From contig NC_051101.1 of NCBI RefSeq assembly GCF_901709675.1, positions 3,473,501 through 3,537,500 of the forward strand: a DNA stretch of 64,000 nucleotides, written 5' to 3'. The position numbers and the translations under genes were made by a program. The notes below the pieces were generated by a model, which did not search any database, had not been told where the DNA came from, and saw only the letters and a list, made by a program, of their open reading frames with translations. This DNA is from Syngnathus acus. Lineage: Eukaryota > Chordata > Actinopteri > Syngnathiformes > Syngnathidae. Of this stretch, positions 31,711 through 44,978 are shown in pieces (the stretch's first letter is position 1; every line of letters begins with the position of its first letter).

Positions 31711-33100
31711 CATCACGGTGCTGAATTTATACTTCTCAAAAGTGAACATTGTCGTCTTTGCAAAGGCAGAATTGAGTGTGGTCGGTTGCTCACACATTTT
31801 TTTTAACATAAAAGCTAATCATTCAGATTTTAAACGAAGTGAAGATATTCCTTGGTCAGAATGTTCTCAATTTATCGCCCTATTGTTTTCATGCATTTTT
31901 GAAACAATTTGTTTCAATCTAAATATTGGAATGTATATAATTAATGGTCCAATAATAATAATATGATACTGTATGTCATTATATTTTTATTAGCAGCCAT
32001 AAAATGTAACTTTTACGTGGGGATGACGTCACTCAGTGTCCCAAAAGGCTAACGCAAATGAAAAAAGGAAGAAGATGATGATTTCCTAACACTTAAAACA
32101 AGCAATCACAAGAAAACATGAGCGCTCACTGTGAGAATGATCTTGCGAAACAATATGGCAGTAGAAACGTGTCAACAATTTTGACGATCATTAAGCAGAA
32201 GGAAGCCCTCAAACCGATCAAGCCATCCAAGGGGATCACCATCATCTCGAAACGTTTGGATAAAGGACAAGGAGATTACTGATGAAACGATCATATGTGA
32301 GAAGGCCAGCGCCAAATATTGTCTTATGTTAACGTCATGCAAGTTGGATGAAGTAAAAAAAGCTACATTAGTTGAAGTTTACATACTCTACATTTCAGTA
32401 TGTCACGGAACTTATGTATCTCTATGTGTCTCTAAGGTACAGTGACAATAAAACCCCCCTTTTTATTGATTATTTCTTTTTACTTCTCTGATATAATGCA
32501 TTTGTTTTCTTGCTATGTGTATTTATTTGCAGTATTTATTCAGGAATTATCATTTTTTGGCTGTGGAACAAATTAAACAAATTACAGTGTATTCTTACGG
32601 GAATATTTGACTCAACATAGGACGATTTCAACATAAGTAGGTCCCGAAACAAATTAAATTCGTATGTGTTTTTATTTGTGGTTGGGTTTGGGCCACCAAA
32701 CATTTATTTTAACTTTTAAAAACAATCGCTACAAATCTTATAATCAGCAATTTTACACAGAAAAGTACTTTTATTGCGTATGCAATTAGGTGTGCAGTTT
32801 TCTAATGCGACGTAGCCAGAAACCTTTATTTATGTTACTTTCTGCAATGATACTTTATTTTGACATAAATCCCGTTCATAACCTATCCTTGCTTGGCCTG
32901 CCTTTACAATTTAATTTTATGCTCCAGCAATTATCATTACACGCGGGTGCGTCTTGTGGGCGTGTCCAAATAATATATTATTTATATTATTATATAGTCA
33001 ATTGTCACCTTTAAGATTTTTTATTATTTTTATCAAAATTTGTTAGTACGATTAATGTATGCAGTATGAGCTAGAATATAAACTCTAGTACATAAATTCA
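31711..33100. other. AT-rich intergenic DNA, no gene seen
   Basis: Nothing coding was found between leng1 and the lmtk3 promoter. The sequence is AT-rich. ACAGTGACAATAAAA near 32441 resembles a retroelement 3' tail. Confidence 0.55.
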
Positions 33101-33477
33101 TAAACACTCGGCGGAGGCCATGACTGCGCGCCGTGCGGGTGTGACGTCATCCGGCGGAAGATGTGGATATATTTTTGGGAGATGTGTGTGTGTGAAGGGG
33201 GGGGTGCATAAGTAGAAGAGAACAGGAGAAGGAGGAGGTGGGGTGACTGTGGTTGGATGTTGTCATGTATGAGCAGCCAGAGGATGCACAATAGCGGGTC
33301 GAGATCACCGAGCTGAATTGCGGATTAGAAGCGGAGGAGGGGGCGAGGAAGGCGCTTTTATCCCACCACCAAAAAAAAAAAAAAAAAAAAAAAAGGACAG
33401 GGGGAGAGGGAGAAGGAAAGGAAGGAAACAGCCCGGGACCGGAGGACACCGATGCTGTTATTGTTGTGGCGGCGACG
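33101..33477 (+). promoter_or_regulatory. lmtk3 promoter and 5' UTR
   Basis: The stretch is G-rich and purine-rich, with TGTG and GGGGGG runs, a CRE-like GTGACGTCA at 33140-33148, and a 23-base A run at 33370-33392. No TATA box is evident. A short upstream reading frame at 33452 overlaps the main start. Confidence 0.4.
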
Positions 33478-33499
33478 ATGCGGCCCCACTGCTGGCTGA
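33452..33499 (+). promoter_or_regulatory. Short uORF overlapping the lmtk3 start
   Basis: An ATG at 33452 opens a 15-codon frame, rich in Leu and Arg, that stops with TGA at 33497-33499, 19 bases past the lmtk3 ATG in another frame. An overlapping uORF usually lowers translation of the main frame, since ribosomes that start here pass the main ATG. Whether the transcript includes this ATG is unproven. Confidence 0.4.
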
Positions 33500-36400
33500 T
33501 GGTGGCTCTGGCGGGGGTCATGTCGTACATCAGCCCGGAGAGAGCGCTCGGAGCCCCGCAGAGGGAAGGTGAGTTCAGTCGGTGCAGGGAATGACGGAAG
33601 GAGGGGGTTGAATTGAATAGCTGTCAGTGAGGCTGGAGAAAAGGAGAGGAGGAAGAGAAGGGGAGGAGGGGGGTGGGGGGGGGGGTTCGTTATTATGCTT
33701 TATTATCAACGTGGCCGTGAGATAATGCCAATGATTATTGCAGCAGGAGAATGGTGCATGCATGCGGTGATGCAAATAAAACAGAATCATGGAGGGGGGG
33801 CAATGTTGGGCCTCACATCGATGGCAATAAAAAAAAAAAAAGAAAGACACTCGGATTATCAGGCTTTAGAGCAATGCTGGCTAGCGTCTATTTTCACGAA
33901 TTTATACCCCCCCCCCCCCCCCCCCCCCCACGCCCCTTCAAGATTTGGCAGAGTTGTGCAATATGTGCACGTCTTTGTGTTGTTTTGAGGAGACACTGCT
34001 GGGGCCTAATGGAAAAGGCCCCGTGTTTGGTTCGGTTCGGTTCTTTTTATATCCACTGAGTAATATGGACTCAGCTATTGTTTATGATGCTTGTGTACAT
34101 TCTGCGCTGCAGTGGGAGGGGGCATTGGCAATCATGCTAAAAATAAGGAAAGCATGGAGTGTGACTTAGCTTCCCGTAAAATAATCTCTGATTTATTTCC
34201 AATGTGACATGTCTGCCACTTCTTTCCAACTAAGCAGGTTGTCGTCAGCGCTTCCGCTGAAGGGGCTGAACTTTGCATGAAAATCAGTCACACGCAACAA
34301 GCGTCTCTTGACGTGTCACACATTTAGCTCAACAACTGCACTCTGACACTATTTCTGGAGGATCATGCATTTTTTAAATGTACTCTGCAATTTATGCATG
34401 CAGTGTTGACAGTGAGATGACCTTGCCAGTGACTGTAGTCAGAAAAATGTACCACAGCGGTGACGTTCGAAAAAGCAACCTCATTGAATAGAATGTTAAG
34501 AATTCAACTGCATCGTCATTTCATGCTTCAATTTCGACGGCCGTTGTGCTGCTCCTTCTGCCACCAGGGGGCAGTATAATGTATACATACCGAAGAAGAC
34601 AGTCGCAACTGCTCGGTGGAATTTGGTGGTAAACTCAGCAGTCCCTGAATATGATCTCGATCTACAGATGTAGCCATGAGGGTGTTTAACCAGCCTGCCC
34701 CCTCCCCTGCCCCTTTTCTTTTCTACAGATGGGTCACTCCCCACAAACGACCACTTTGAGGTACAAATGTCCACATGTCCCGCCCCCTTCCTCTTTCTCT
34801 CTCTCACCTGACTAGTGAACCTTTACGTCTTTTCTTTTATTCCGGTTTCTGACTCCCTTTTCTCTCTCCCCCGTTTAGCACCCCCCCTCCCCTCCCCTCC
34901 TTTGCTTCTTAACTGTGAGTGGAATGCTGACACTTCCCTCTCCTCGTGCTTCTTGTCCTTATACTGGAATGAACAGCTTCTGCTTTTAAACTTCAATTCT
35001 TGATTCCAGTTTATTTTTTTTTCCCAACCTTGGACTTTCCTGCTTCCCACTTGACTTGAAAAAAAAAAATCCCCCCCGGTGCAAACTGTCCATTGGGGTT
35101 GACCTCAACCTGCCGCTGTAGGACAACGCTCCAATGGCTAATTCCCCTTCCGAGACAAAAGAACCGTGTAACACGATTTCACACCTTTATGATTCCGCCA
35201 AGTCTTGTTTCTTCAACCCTCCAAAAAAAAACAGCACAGAACTCAAGAAGTAGTCACACTGAAACTTCCCCTTTGCTTGGTGTCTGTGTGCTCCTTTCAG
35301 TTTCTCAGAGCAGGACGGCCTCACTGTCTCCTCCGCCTTACGTGGTCATCCTCATCTCCTGCTCGGGGCTGGTCTCCTTTGTGCTGCTGCTCCTCACCTG
35401 TCTGTGCTGCAAGAGAGGAGGAGTCGGATTCAATGTAAGTAAATCCGGCCTCAGATGAATCGATCCTGTGATTTTGAGCAATAAATCAGCATTGACTACA
35501 TCAAGGTGAAAAATTAACTATTATATTTTTTATTCATCGTCAAAATACTATGGATAATAATTATTATTTTATTAAATCAAATGATTTTTATTAACAATAT
35601 TTATCATATAATGAAATGGTGCTGTTGTATTTGAATTTGCATGAAAAAAATCAAACTAGTTCTTTTAGACATCATTTTTTTCCTAATGTTTGCTCAATGA
35701 CTTTTTCTTCTGGTAGGAGTTTGACAATGCGGACGGGGAAGACTGCTCGGGAGGCTCCAGCCACATCCAGGAGGACAGCCTGTCGTCGTGCCCCTCCCTC
35801 CCGGAGGTCTACACTTTGCCCGTCAGGGAGAGGCCCAACTGCGCCGCCCTGCACGATGGCGGTAAGTCCCCTATCAGCACTCTCTCATGGTTTTATAAGT
35901 TCTCATGCGACTTGCTCTTTCCCAGACTCCAAGTCTCAATGCTTCAAAAGACACGCTTTGAACTACCTGCAGGAAATCGGCAATGGCTGGTTTGGAAAAG
36001 TAAGACGTCGGCCCTTCAGATCGCCTCCCGCTCGTTCTGTCATTCTAACGCTGTGTGTCAGGTGATCCTGGCCGAGGTGCTGTGCGACTGCAGCTCCTCG
36101 CAGGTGGTGGTGAAGGAGTTACGCGTCAGCGCCAGCCCGTTGGAGCAGAGGAAGTTCTTGGCCGAGTCGGAGCCGTACAGGTGAGCCTTCGCTTGCGACT
36201 ACCACGCTTTTCCACGACTATTCACAAAATGTAAATGACTTTGATACCGCACACCGATTTGACCTTTCACTTTTGTTTTGAACCAAAATCGGATTTGTGT
36301 CATCATGCAGGAGTCTGAAACATCCCAACATCCTTCAGTGTTTGGGCCAATGCAGCGAAAGCATCCCTTTCCTCCTGGTCATGGAATTCTGTCAGCTGGT

Positions 36401-39400
36401 AAGTAATGACTAATTTACAGAAAAACTGCCAGCGTTTTTTATTATTAATTTATTATTTATTTTATTATATTATTATAATTATTTATTTTAAATGTATTAT
36501 TAATTCCTGTGGCGTGCTGGAAAGCAAAAAAAAACATTCCAGCACGAGTGAGGCCACGTTGGGGATATTTCAACCGCACTTCACTTTGCGCACCGGCAGG
36601 GTGACCTGAAGCGATACCTGCGAGCCCAGCGCAAGTCGGATGGGATGACGCCCGACCTTCCAACGCGGGATCTCTTGACTCTTCAGCGGATGGCCTTTGA
36701 GATCACGTCAGGCCTGCTGCACCTACACGAGAACAACTACATCCACAGGTTGGACTTGACGTCCCATCTCACTTTTGCAGTCAAGCCCCAATTATACCTA
36801 TAATATTCTTTTTAGAATTTTACCGCTAGTTAAAATAAACTTCTCCCATTGCAAAAGAGTTTGGGATAAATCGGGCTTGACTGTGGACAAAAGCTGAAGT
36901 TATTCCATATGACGTGTTGTCTGCAGTGATCTGGCTTTAAGGAACTGCTTGCTGACCTCTGACCTCACTGTGAGGATAGGTGACTATGGCCTCTCACACA
37001 ATCAATACAAGGTATGTTCAACTGTTTTTTTCCCCCATGAGAGTAATAGATCCATTTTACGCAAAAAAATGTGAGGCACACTTTTCCTAGAGGGCGCCAG
37101 AGATGCACTACAGCTTGAAAATACGTAAACACAGATGTCGTTCCACTATTGCACTTGATGGTTTTACTAGAGAGGACAAACTCAAACGGCTTTCCATACC
37201 TGACTGTCAATGTACCTTCACATATGCGTGCAGGAGGACTATTTCTTAACTCCTGACAAGCTTTGGATTCCTTTGCGATGGATCGCGCCAGAGCTCTTGG
37301 AAGAGTACAGAGGCTCTCTGATTGTCACTGACCAAACCAAGACCAGCAATGTGTGGTAAGTCCACACTCAACAAATCATTGAACTCAGATAAGCGACTAA
37401 CACTGTCAAAAAATAAAAACAGTTGGACTGTGCAGCATATTACACTGTGCATGGTCGAATTTGACACACTGGATGGTGAAGGGCATCTTTAGCAGAGGTG
37501 CCCAACACAAAAAGTGGAATATTTGCCATGACTAACCACCTTTCCGCAATGTCCTACTTGCAGGTCTCTGGGGGTGGTCATATGGGAGCTATTTGAGTTT
37601 GGCTCTCAGCCTCACAGGCACTTGAGTGACGAGGAGGTGCTGACGTTTGTCATCAGGGAGCGACAGATTACGTTGGCCCAGCCGAGACTGAAACTCTCTC
37701 ATGCAGATTACTGGTCAGTAGGCCTGTCCACAACATATCATAGGGCCAGGGACTTTATTTTATTTTATTTTATTTTATTTTATTTTATTTTATTTTATTT
37801 TTTTATTTTTTTTTATTTTTACTTGATGAACTCTTTCCTTTCCTGTCCTCAGGTACGAGATCATGCAATCTTGCTGGCTACCTCCATCCCAGCGGCCATC
37901 GGTGGCCGAGGTATTCCTTCTCCTCTCCTCCCTCTTGGCCGCCGAGCGAGGATCGGCGAGGGGAGGCGTCGGCGACGAGGACGAAGAGGAGTATGACGAT
38001 GGGAGAAGGCGAAGAGGCGAGAGCGAGGAGTCGTTTGAAAGACGCTGGGACTTACTCCGCCCGCCAGCCTTCCAGGCGGCGGCGCACGAACGGCAGAGAG
38101 AGCGCCAACGCGACAGAGAAGACCGACACAGCTCCTACCCCCTGCTGGACACCGTGGGGAACCGCGCCACGCATTCCTCATCTGAATTGGATGACATCCT
38201 GACCGTGACAGAAACCAGCAAAGGGTTGAACTTTGAGTATTTCTGGGAGAAGGCCCACGCTAGGCGGGGCTACAAACCTCTTCCTCCTGCTCAACCCATT
38301 CCGACTGTGAACAACAACGCCCACCGGCAGTCCTTGGACACCCCCACTGTGGTCCCAGTGATCAGCGCACGCAGCCCCTCCCTCGCCAGCGAGTACTACA
38401 TCCGACTGGAGGAGCACACTCCCCAGGACAGGTCTCCGACTCTTAAAGGGAAGATGCAGCCGTCTTGCAGGTCAGACTCCATTTGTCCTGGAGACATGGA
38501 GCTTGTGGAAATCCGCAGTGGCATGCTGGGAAAAGAGCGGGTGCCCTATTGTTCCTCCGACAAGTGCGCGGGTGGAAAAGGCCTCCAGACGGTGCGATCA
38601 AGCGAGGTGAAACTTCAGGTTCCTAACACGGGCGTAGCTGAGTTCAGAGACACTTCGAGCAGAGTGACTGACTTCTCAGTGATCAATTTAGGAGAAGATG
38701 AAGAAGAAGATAAGAGCCCGGACAAAAAAGCTTCCACAACGTGTCAAGCTCCAATCCTTCCTCCGAAACCTCGCTCGTTGTCTTTCTCAGCAGCCAACCA
38801 CCTTCACTCGCGCCCCCTCCCCGCACCTCCACTTGGCTACAGAGGACTTGCTCATTACAACATGAGTGGTAAAATTGAGACGGACCCCCTTCAGATGAAC
38901 AGCTGCCCACCTTCTAGCTTTGGTCACCTGGGGCTCCATCGCTCTAGACAGACTTTGCCGCCGTCTCCGTCCCTCTCCCCTTCCCTCCCGCCATCCAGTC
39001 ATCCCATTTATCCCCCAACTCAAATGTGTCCGCCGCCTCTCCCTCCTCACTCAAAGCAAAGAACTTGCCCAGGCTACAGCACTGACTCTTATTCTCGATA
39101 CTTGAACAGATCTACGAGAGACCCGCTATCCTGTGACCTTGCCAATCGAGACACCAGACACACGATGCCCAACTCCAAGGAGGCCTCTCACTCCCGTGCA
39201 AAAGGCTTTGAGTCCCCCATTCGCAGAGAAAACCCCTTGCGACCGATTTATCGCAATATACCTCGTCCTCAACCTGGGACCGACGGGCAGTCCTCATCCA
39301 GTCCCACCTACTCCGATGAGGACGATTCACCCATCATGTCTCCTGAGAAAACAAGCAGCTCCGTCTCCGTCACTCATTCGAGCCTGTCCGAGGACGCAGA

Positions 39401-42400
39401 ACCGGCCCCCGGAGCCATCTTTTCCAGGGGAATGAAGAGGACCCAGTCACGACTGGACACCATCTTGCCCGCAATTTGGAAGGAAGACGCAGAACTTCAA
39501 GCAAAACGTGTGGCCGCCGCCAAGAAATCCCCCATGCACCTGTTTCTGACAGAGATAGCAACCACGACAGAGCCGAGGGAGTGCAAGTCCGACTGTTCGT
39601 GGGAGGCTGGCCAGAAGGAGAGGAGAGATGCAGAGGGATCCGAAAATATGTTGCCTAACAAAGGGATGCGCCGATCCCAGTCTCTGATCACAGAGTTGGG
39701 CTCAGCAGGACAGTCGTGGGCGTCAGAGAAACGCAACAGTAGCACGGCAACGGAGAAGAACTTCACAGCATCGTTCCAGGGAGATCTTTTTCTGACAGAG
39801 ATCGATACAGATGCAGATCTAAATGTAGGGTCAGGAAGTGATCCGGTCAAATACCTCTACCCAGCCGGGTCTAGGTTGCGGCCGTTTGACCGTGCCTCAG
39901 GCCTTCCCTCGTCCGCCGAAGCTGAAGAGACCTATTCCAAAGGAATAAGAAGGTCACGCTCCCTCCTCTCTGAGCTCAGCACTGGCAAAGCAGAGAGTCA
40001 AACTCAGCAGACTGAGAAGGAGCCTCAGAGAACAGAAATGACCAGAGAGGAATTCCTTAAGGAGATCCAATCGGCAGAGACGTTTCTAACTGAAATCATA
40101 TCGAGGCAAAACACGACTACAAACAAGAAAGAAGCTGATTCGTCTCCGACCCCTCTGTCACCCGAGTACGAGTCCATATGTATTGACCCAAATGCAGCCC
40201 AGACCATCCGCTTTCAATCGGAGAGCTCCATCCGTTCATCTAACCGAGGAAAGGATGAACCTCAAGCTGAAGCCATCTATGCCCAAGTTACTAAACGTGC
40301 TAAAAAGACCGAGACCAAAGTTTCTACCAGACCCGAGATCCCGATCCTTCACATTGGCTCAACCATAAAATCGGAGAACCTAGGAAACGATCCAGATCGC
40401 CAGTCAGAAACGATGCCCAAAAATGGCCTACTGCACAATCAAGCACTTGGATGTCAGAAAGACGAAGAGAGTTCTGATGGACCTGCCTTACCTGCCAGAG
40501 GAGAGGATCAGGCCACAGATCTTTCAGGGCTCTCACCTAAAGCTTGCAACAAAGACGTCACAGTGAACTCACTCATTACAGATCATAGTCCGAAGACTTC
40601 TTTCTTTGAGAATGGCGAGCTCGTGAGGGACGAGCCATGGTCCAGCAGTCCGAAGAGAGAAGATCAAATCACAGTGTGCCATCTTGACAGTGAAAAGGAA
40701 GTTGTTACCCCTCCCACTCCAGATTGGGATGCGTCAGGTGACATCTCCCTGGTCACCCCTACTGACTCGGTCCTGTCACCTCTGACGTCCAGCTCGGCGG
40801 ACTGCCTCACTCCAAGCGACTCATGGACGGGAGGGGGAGGTGGCGGATGGCGAGCTCTGTGCAACGAAACGCCCCATCGGGACTCGGCCTATTTCTCAGA
40901 TAGCGAGTGGGAAGGGGACAGCACGAGCAGAAGGAGCAGTGACGGACTTGTCGGCGGCAGGCATCGAGGGGGCGAGAGGGGGGCGCTCACTGGGATCGAG
41001 GAAAAAACGGAAGAAGAGGGTGAGGTAGAACACAAGCACCTTTTAAAAAACAACATCCAGATGTCAGAGAAGATGACATGTCAGAAAACACCTGAAAACG
41101 CCGCAGATATTCCAATCAAAAAGTTTGAGCCAGGGCAGCGAGACGATTCTGGTACTTTCTTGAACGGTCAGAAATCCTCCCAACTAATTGATGATGCCCC
41201 AAGCCAAGACTGTGATGACTTTATTGATAAATTGTTCTCCAAATTAGAAGAGGCGCCACTCAAGAAGTTGACTTGCAGTGATGGTTTTACAAAACACCGA
41301 CAGGATGACATCATCGCTCATGTCGCAGACTGCAGACATATCGATTCTGAAGAGAAAGATTTGAATCTGCTTGGCGACAGAGCCAAAGACTCCACAAGAA
41401 TGGAAAACAGTATCACAAGTCTCCATCACTGTGGAAATATGTCTACAGAATCCCCGTCATTGGTGGAGTCAATCGAAGATAAAGTAAGTGGTCTTGCGAT
41501 TGCCTCTTGGAGAGAGCAAAGCGTTGAGAAAATAAACAAGATGGCCGACCTGGAGCTGCACCATGCAGACCACAACCAGCTGGGATTACGAGACCTTCAC
41601 TGTTCAGACGGCTGTGAGGATCAGACGGCAAAGGTCAGGACCGAGACAGAGAAACAGCTGGCCGCTGCAGAGTTGAATAACATCGTGAAAGAGAGGTCAC
41701 CCCTGAGAGAAGCAAAGAATCGGGTTAGCGGCATCGCTAACGATAGCGAGGAGGTGAAGGATGACAAAAAGACCAACTGGCTCGACTGCCAACGTTCTTC
41801 ACAGTCAGGGTTGCTCATTTGGCCCGATGAAAACGACCAGTGGGCCTCTCCAGAAAAGCGCTCTCTGGATCACGAGCTAAGCTCTGAACTGTTCCCCGGC
41901 CTCCAGCCCGAAGCGTGGGAGGTGGCCGAGCGTCTCGTCGTGGATCGGGAGTTTTGGGAGGCGGAAGAAAATGACGAACTTGCAGGAAGTGAACCCCACC
42001 CGGCCGTGTTGATGAGCTGCGAGGACTCGTGGAACGATGAAAGGCGGGGCTTCACCGAGAGTATATCCGAGAAGGAACACGAAGGCGCTCAGCAGGAGGT
42101 GACGGACATTCAACAGGTTGAAAATCGGGAGAACCTTGTAGAAGTCGACAGATTTGATGCACTGGGGGAAATGTCTGATGAAGTGGAGAATAATGAAATC
42201 CTGGATCAAGAGAACTCTGAGACAGGTGAGAAGCACAAGTCATTAGGCGTGGATATGGACGGAGATGATGGACATCTCACAGAGTCAGAGGAGAATCAGA
42301 ATTTTAACACCTGGTCTCAGCATCAGCTTTGTGAATCATCACCACTAACACAAAAGGTTGACAGCAACACTGTTTCCGTCAACTCCTTCTCTCACACTTT

Positions 42401-44978
42401 GGAGAGTAAACGAGCCAAAATAACTATTTGCATCACCGAAGCCCCTCAAGAGAACTTCTCAGACCAGGAAAATCTTGACTCTGACTTATATGATGAGGCT
42501 GACAGAAGAAGTTCATGCAACTCTGAGCATCCCACAGAAGAAAGCAGAAGCACCGCAAAAGTCCAGGAGGAATTTGGAGACGTTGCTGATCCACAGGTGG
42601 ACAACTTCAGCTCAGTGGACTTCCCTAGTCCGCCTCAGAGCATCGACCTTGACATGCAGGATGATAAACTGGAGAGTTTAGATGACTCCTTTCCGAGTCC
42701 GCCACCGTCAGTTTCAGAGACCGACGACTTTAGTTGTCCTCTGAATTTAGATGACTTCAACACTGAGGGAGAGTTTCCTGAAACCGGTTCCAGTAAGACA
42801 CTTTTTCAGGAACCGGCAAGCGCCACAGTCAATCCATCTGACAACTCCGAGACCGAAGGTCCGAATAATGCCGACCCATCAGAAGCGCCCGCCAATAGCC
42901 TGCCGGAATCATTAATTTCCGAATGGAAAAACATGGATGAGGAAGCCTTGGAGGATTTTGAGAAACTGGAACAACTGTGTTGCATATCTGGTGACGAAGA
43001 GGCCACCTTGGGTGACATTTTCTTGGACAACATCCAGCTTTTGGAGTCCTTGAAGAAAACGCCCGACCAAGAAAGCCTCTGCGCTGAGGAGAACACCGAG
43101 AAGGTGGCTTTGGATGGGACTCCCGATGAGTCCGAGGACAACGTGCTGAGGTCATCGGAGCAAACTGCAGATGCTAAGGACCAGAGTTGTCTCTCCAAGG
43201 TGACCACAAAAAACGGCCTCATGATGCAGGTCAGAAAACAGATTCTGTGAAAGTCAAACCTGTTCTCGATGTTGCTGAGCTTCAATTGTTTCAATCGTTT
43301 CGCCTCAGGTGTGCGAGGAACGGCTGCAGTTCTCCCTGAGTGAAAATGTGAAAACAAATGTGCTTTGGGGAGCGACAGTTAAGGACACAGTCACGCTTCG
43401 GCCCTGGGGAGAAGAAACGGCGGAGTGTGAGGAAGTCCAAAGCCAGGACGACAGGTATTGAGGCAACATGTCAGACGTTCTGAGATTGTCCAAATGACTT
43501 CTGGTTGTTGTTGCAGCCGACCGGAGCAGGAAATTTGCCCCGAGCCCAACGCGGAGTGTGAGAAAACTGAAAATGAGCCGCTCACTGTGATTGAACAACC
43601 TGAAATTAGCACATTGCAGTCTTCTGCAAACCAGGCAATCAAAGGTTCGTCTGTCGCTCCGGGTCTTGGTAGTCGAAACCGAAATGGGGGTTGGTTGCTC
43701 TAGTTCTGGTCATGGTCCAACTTCATCAATATAAAATGTTTTTTTTTTTTGTGTGCTAGCAAAAGTCGCTCGTCTGTCTCTGGCCCTCCCGCCGCTCGCC
43801 ATGACTCTGCCCCTCAACACGACCGGCAAAGGAGGATTCGGCGCTCGGATCGGCAGACGGAGAGGTTTGCTCCCGGGAAGCGATCCCGAAGACGAGGAGG
43901 AAGATGAGGAGGAGGAGGAAAGCTGCCGCAGGGTCATCGTTGTCACGGAGACGGATGTGGACAAACGCGTGGGCCTGAGAAGCTTGCTCAAGTCGCCTAA
44001 GGAGCCGTTGGACAGGGCGAGGGACAGAGGGCGCAACGTGTCCTTTTTTGATGATGTCACCATTTATCTTTTTGATCAGGTGTGTTGTGTAGTGCGTTTA
44101 GTTGATTATCCTTGATGTCGATTTTTTTTTTTAATTGAGTTGTGTCTCTGCCACAGGAAACTCCAACCAATGCATTGAGCACTTTGGCGCCCACAAGTCC
44201 AGCTGCTGTGTCCGTCAAAAACACATTTCATGGTGAGCATCACCTCGCCATCCTACTTGCAGCTCAAATTTGTGTCTTGCACTTGTGGTTTGGAAGCAGG
44301 TTTTAGTCTCCACTTATCATCCTGACTCATCTCCGCCCACAAAAACGGAAAAGCCTCTCCTCCACGAGACTCCTCCTCGACGTGATTAATCCACTGTAAT
44401 TATCTGCCTCGACGGCGGGACATGCAACCGAGCTGCTTGACAAAGCCTGCGCTCAACAATGCAAAGCGAAGTTGAGCTTCTCCACGCTATTTGCCTCCGC
44501 CGTCCATCTTGCATGCTAATGACTTATTTAACGCGGTAATGAAAGCGTTTGCTCAAGCGTTCCTTTCCGTCGCTACTGCACGAGAACAAAACCAAAATTA
44601 GACGCTTTCATGAGAAGACAAACCTGTGCTGTCCTTGAACGATGTTATTTTTAACCATCGAAATATGTCGATTGTAATTTTGGTTGTCTGTGTTTCCTGC
44701 CTCAATACCAGCGTGAGCATTGTTGGACTAGAAGTCAAGAGGGTCTTAGATTTAGGTTTTGAATCCCAGTTCTGGTCTTCTGGCCTTAACCTAACTAAAT
44801 TCAAGACTGGATAGAACTCAGAAGCCTTCACATGTTGCTCTCTCTCACTCGACCAGGTTGCGGCAGCAAAAGCAAAGATTCCAAGCGCAAAGAGGCCAAA
44901 GTCCCTGTGGGCGGGGCCAACACGGTGACATCATCACGCTTCACCGTCAGCCCAGCCAAGGACCCTCACTCGGCGTGA
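33478..44978 (+). CDS. lmtk3: LMTK3, lemur tyrosine kinase, very long form
   Basis: Exons: 33478-33568, 35301-35434, 35717-35861, 35926-35999, 36062-36180, 36311-36398, 36600-36748, 36927-37011, 37234-37355, 37564-37713, 37853-43229, 43309-43454, 43517-43644, 43760-44079, 44157-44232 and 44857-44978. The product is 2441 aa, in phase throughout. It has a signal-like N-terminus, a membrane segment at about 44-67 ([19 protein letters not shown]), and a kinase domain at about 136-414. Key residues are Lys166 (VVVKEL), a catalytic loop HSDLALRN at 266-273 and Asp286 in GDYG. The long acidic tail is mostly one 5,377-nt exon, with three internal repeats at about 910-1136. Conserved C-terminal blocks are [14 protein letters not shown] and a PP1-type motif RNVSF at 2361-2365 within the block running to TIYLFDQETPTN, then SRFTVSP. 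Human LMTK3 is about 1,460-1,490 aa. LMTKs are neuronal membrane kinases linked to endosomal traffic and PP1. The tail length is the main oddity. Confidence 0.93.
33907..33929. repeat. C homopolymer in lmtk3 intron 1
   Basis: A run of 23 cytosines lies in intron 1 and follows an A run at 33829-33841. Such runs are prone to sequencing error, so the local length is uncertain. Confidence 0.9.
37753..37822. repeat. (TTTAT)n array in lmtk3 intron 10
   Basis: About ten TTTTA units decay into T runs and stop some 30 bases before the acceptor of the giant exon at 37853. The array sits where the pyrimidine tract and branch point would be expected. Confidence 0.9.

Noticed and set aside
42806-43357. 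183-codon minus-strand frame over the lmtk3 giant exon
   Set aside because: It lies opposite a well-supported coding frame and has no independent evidence.
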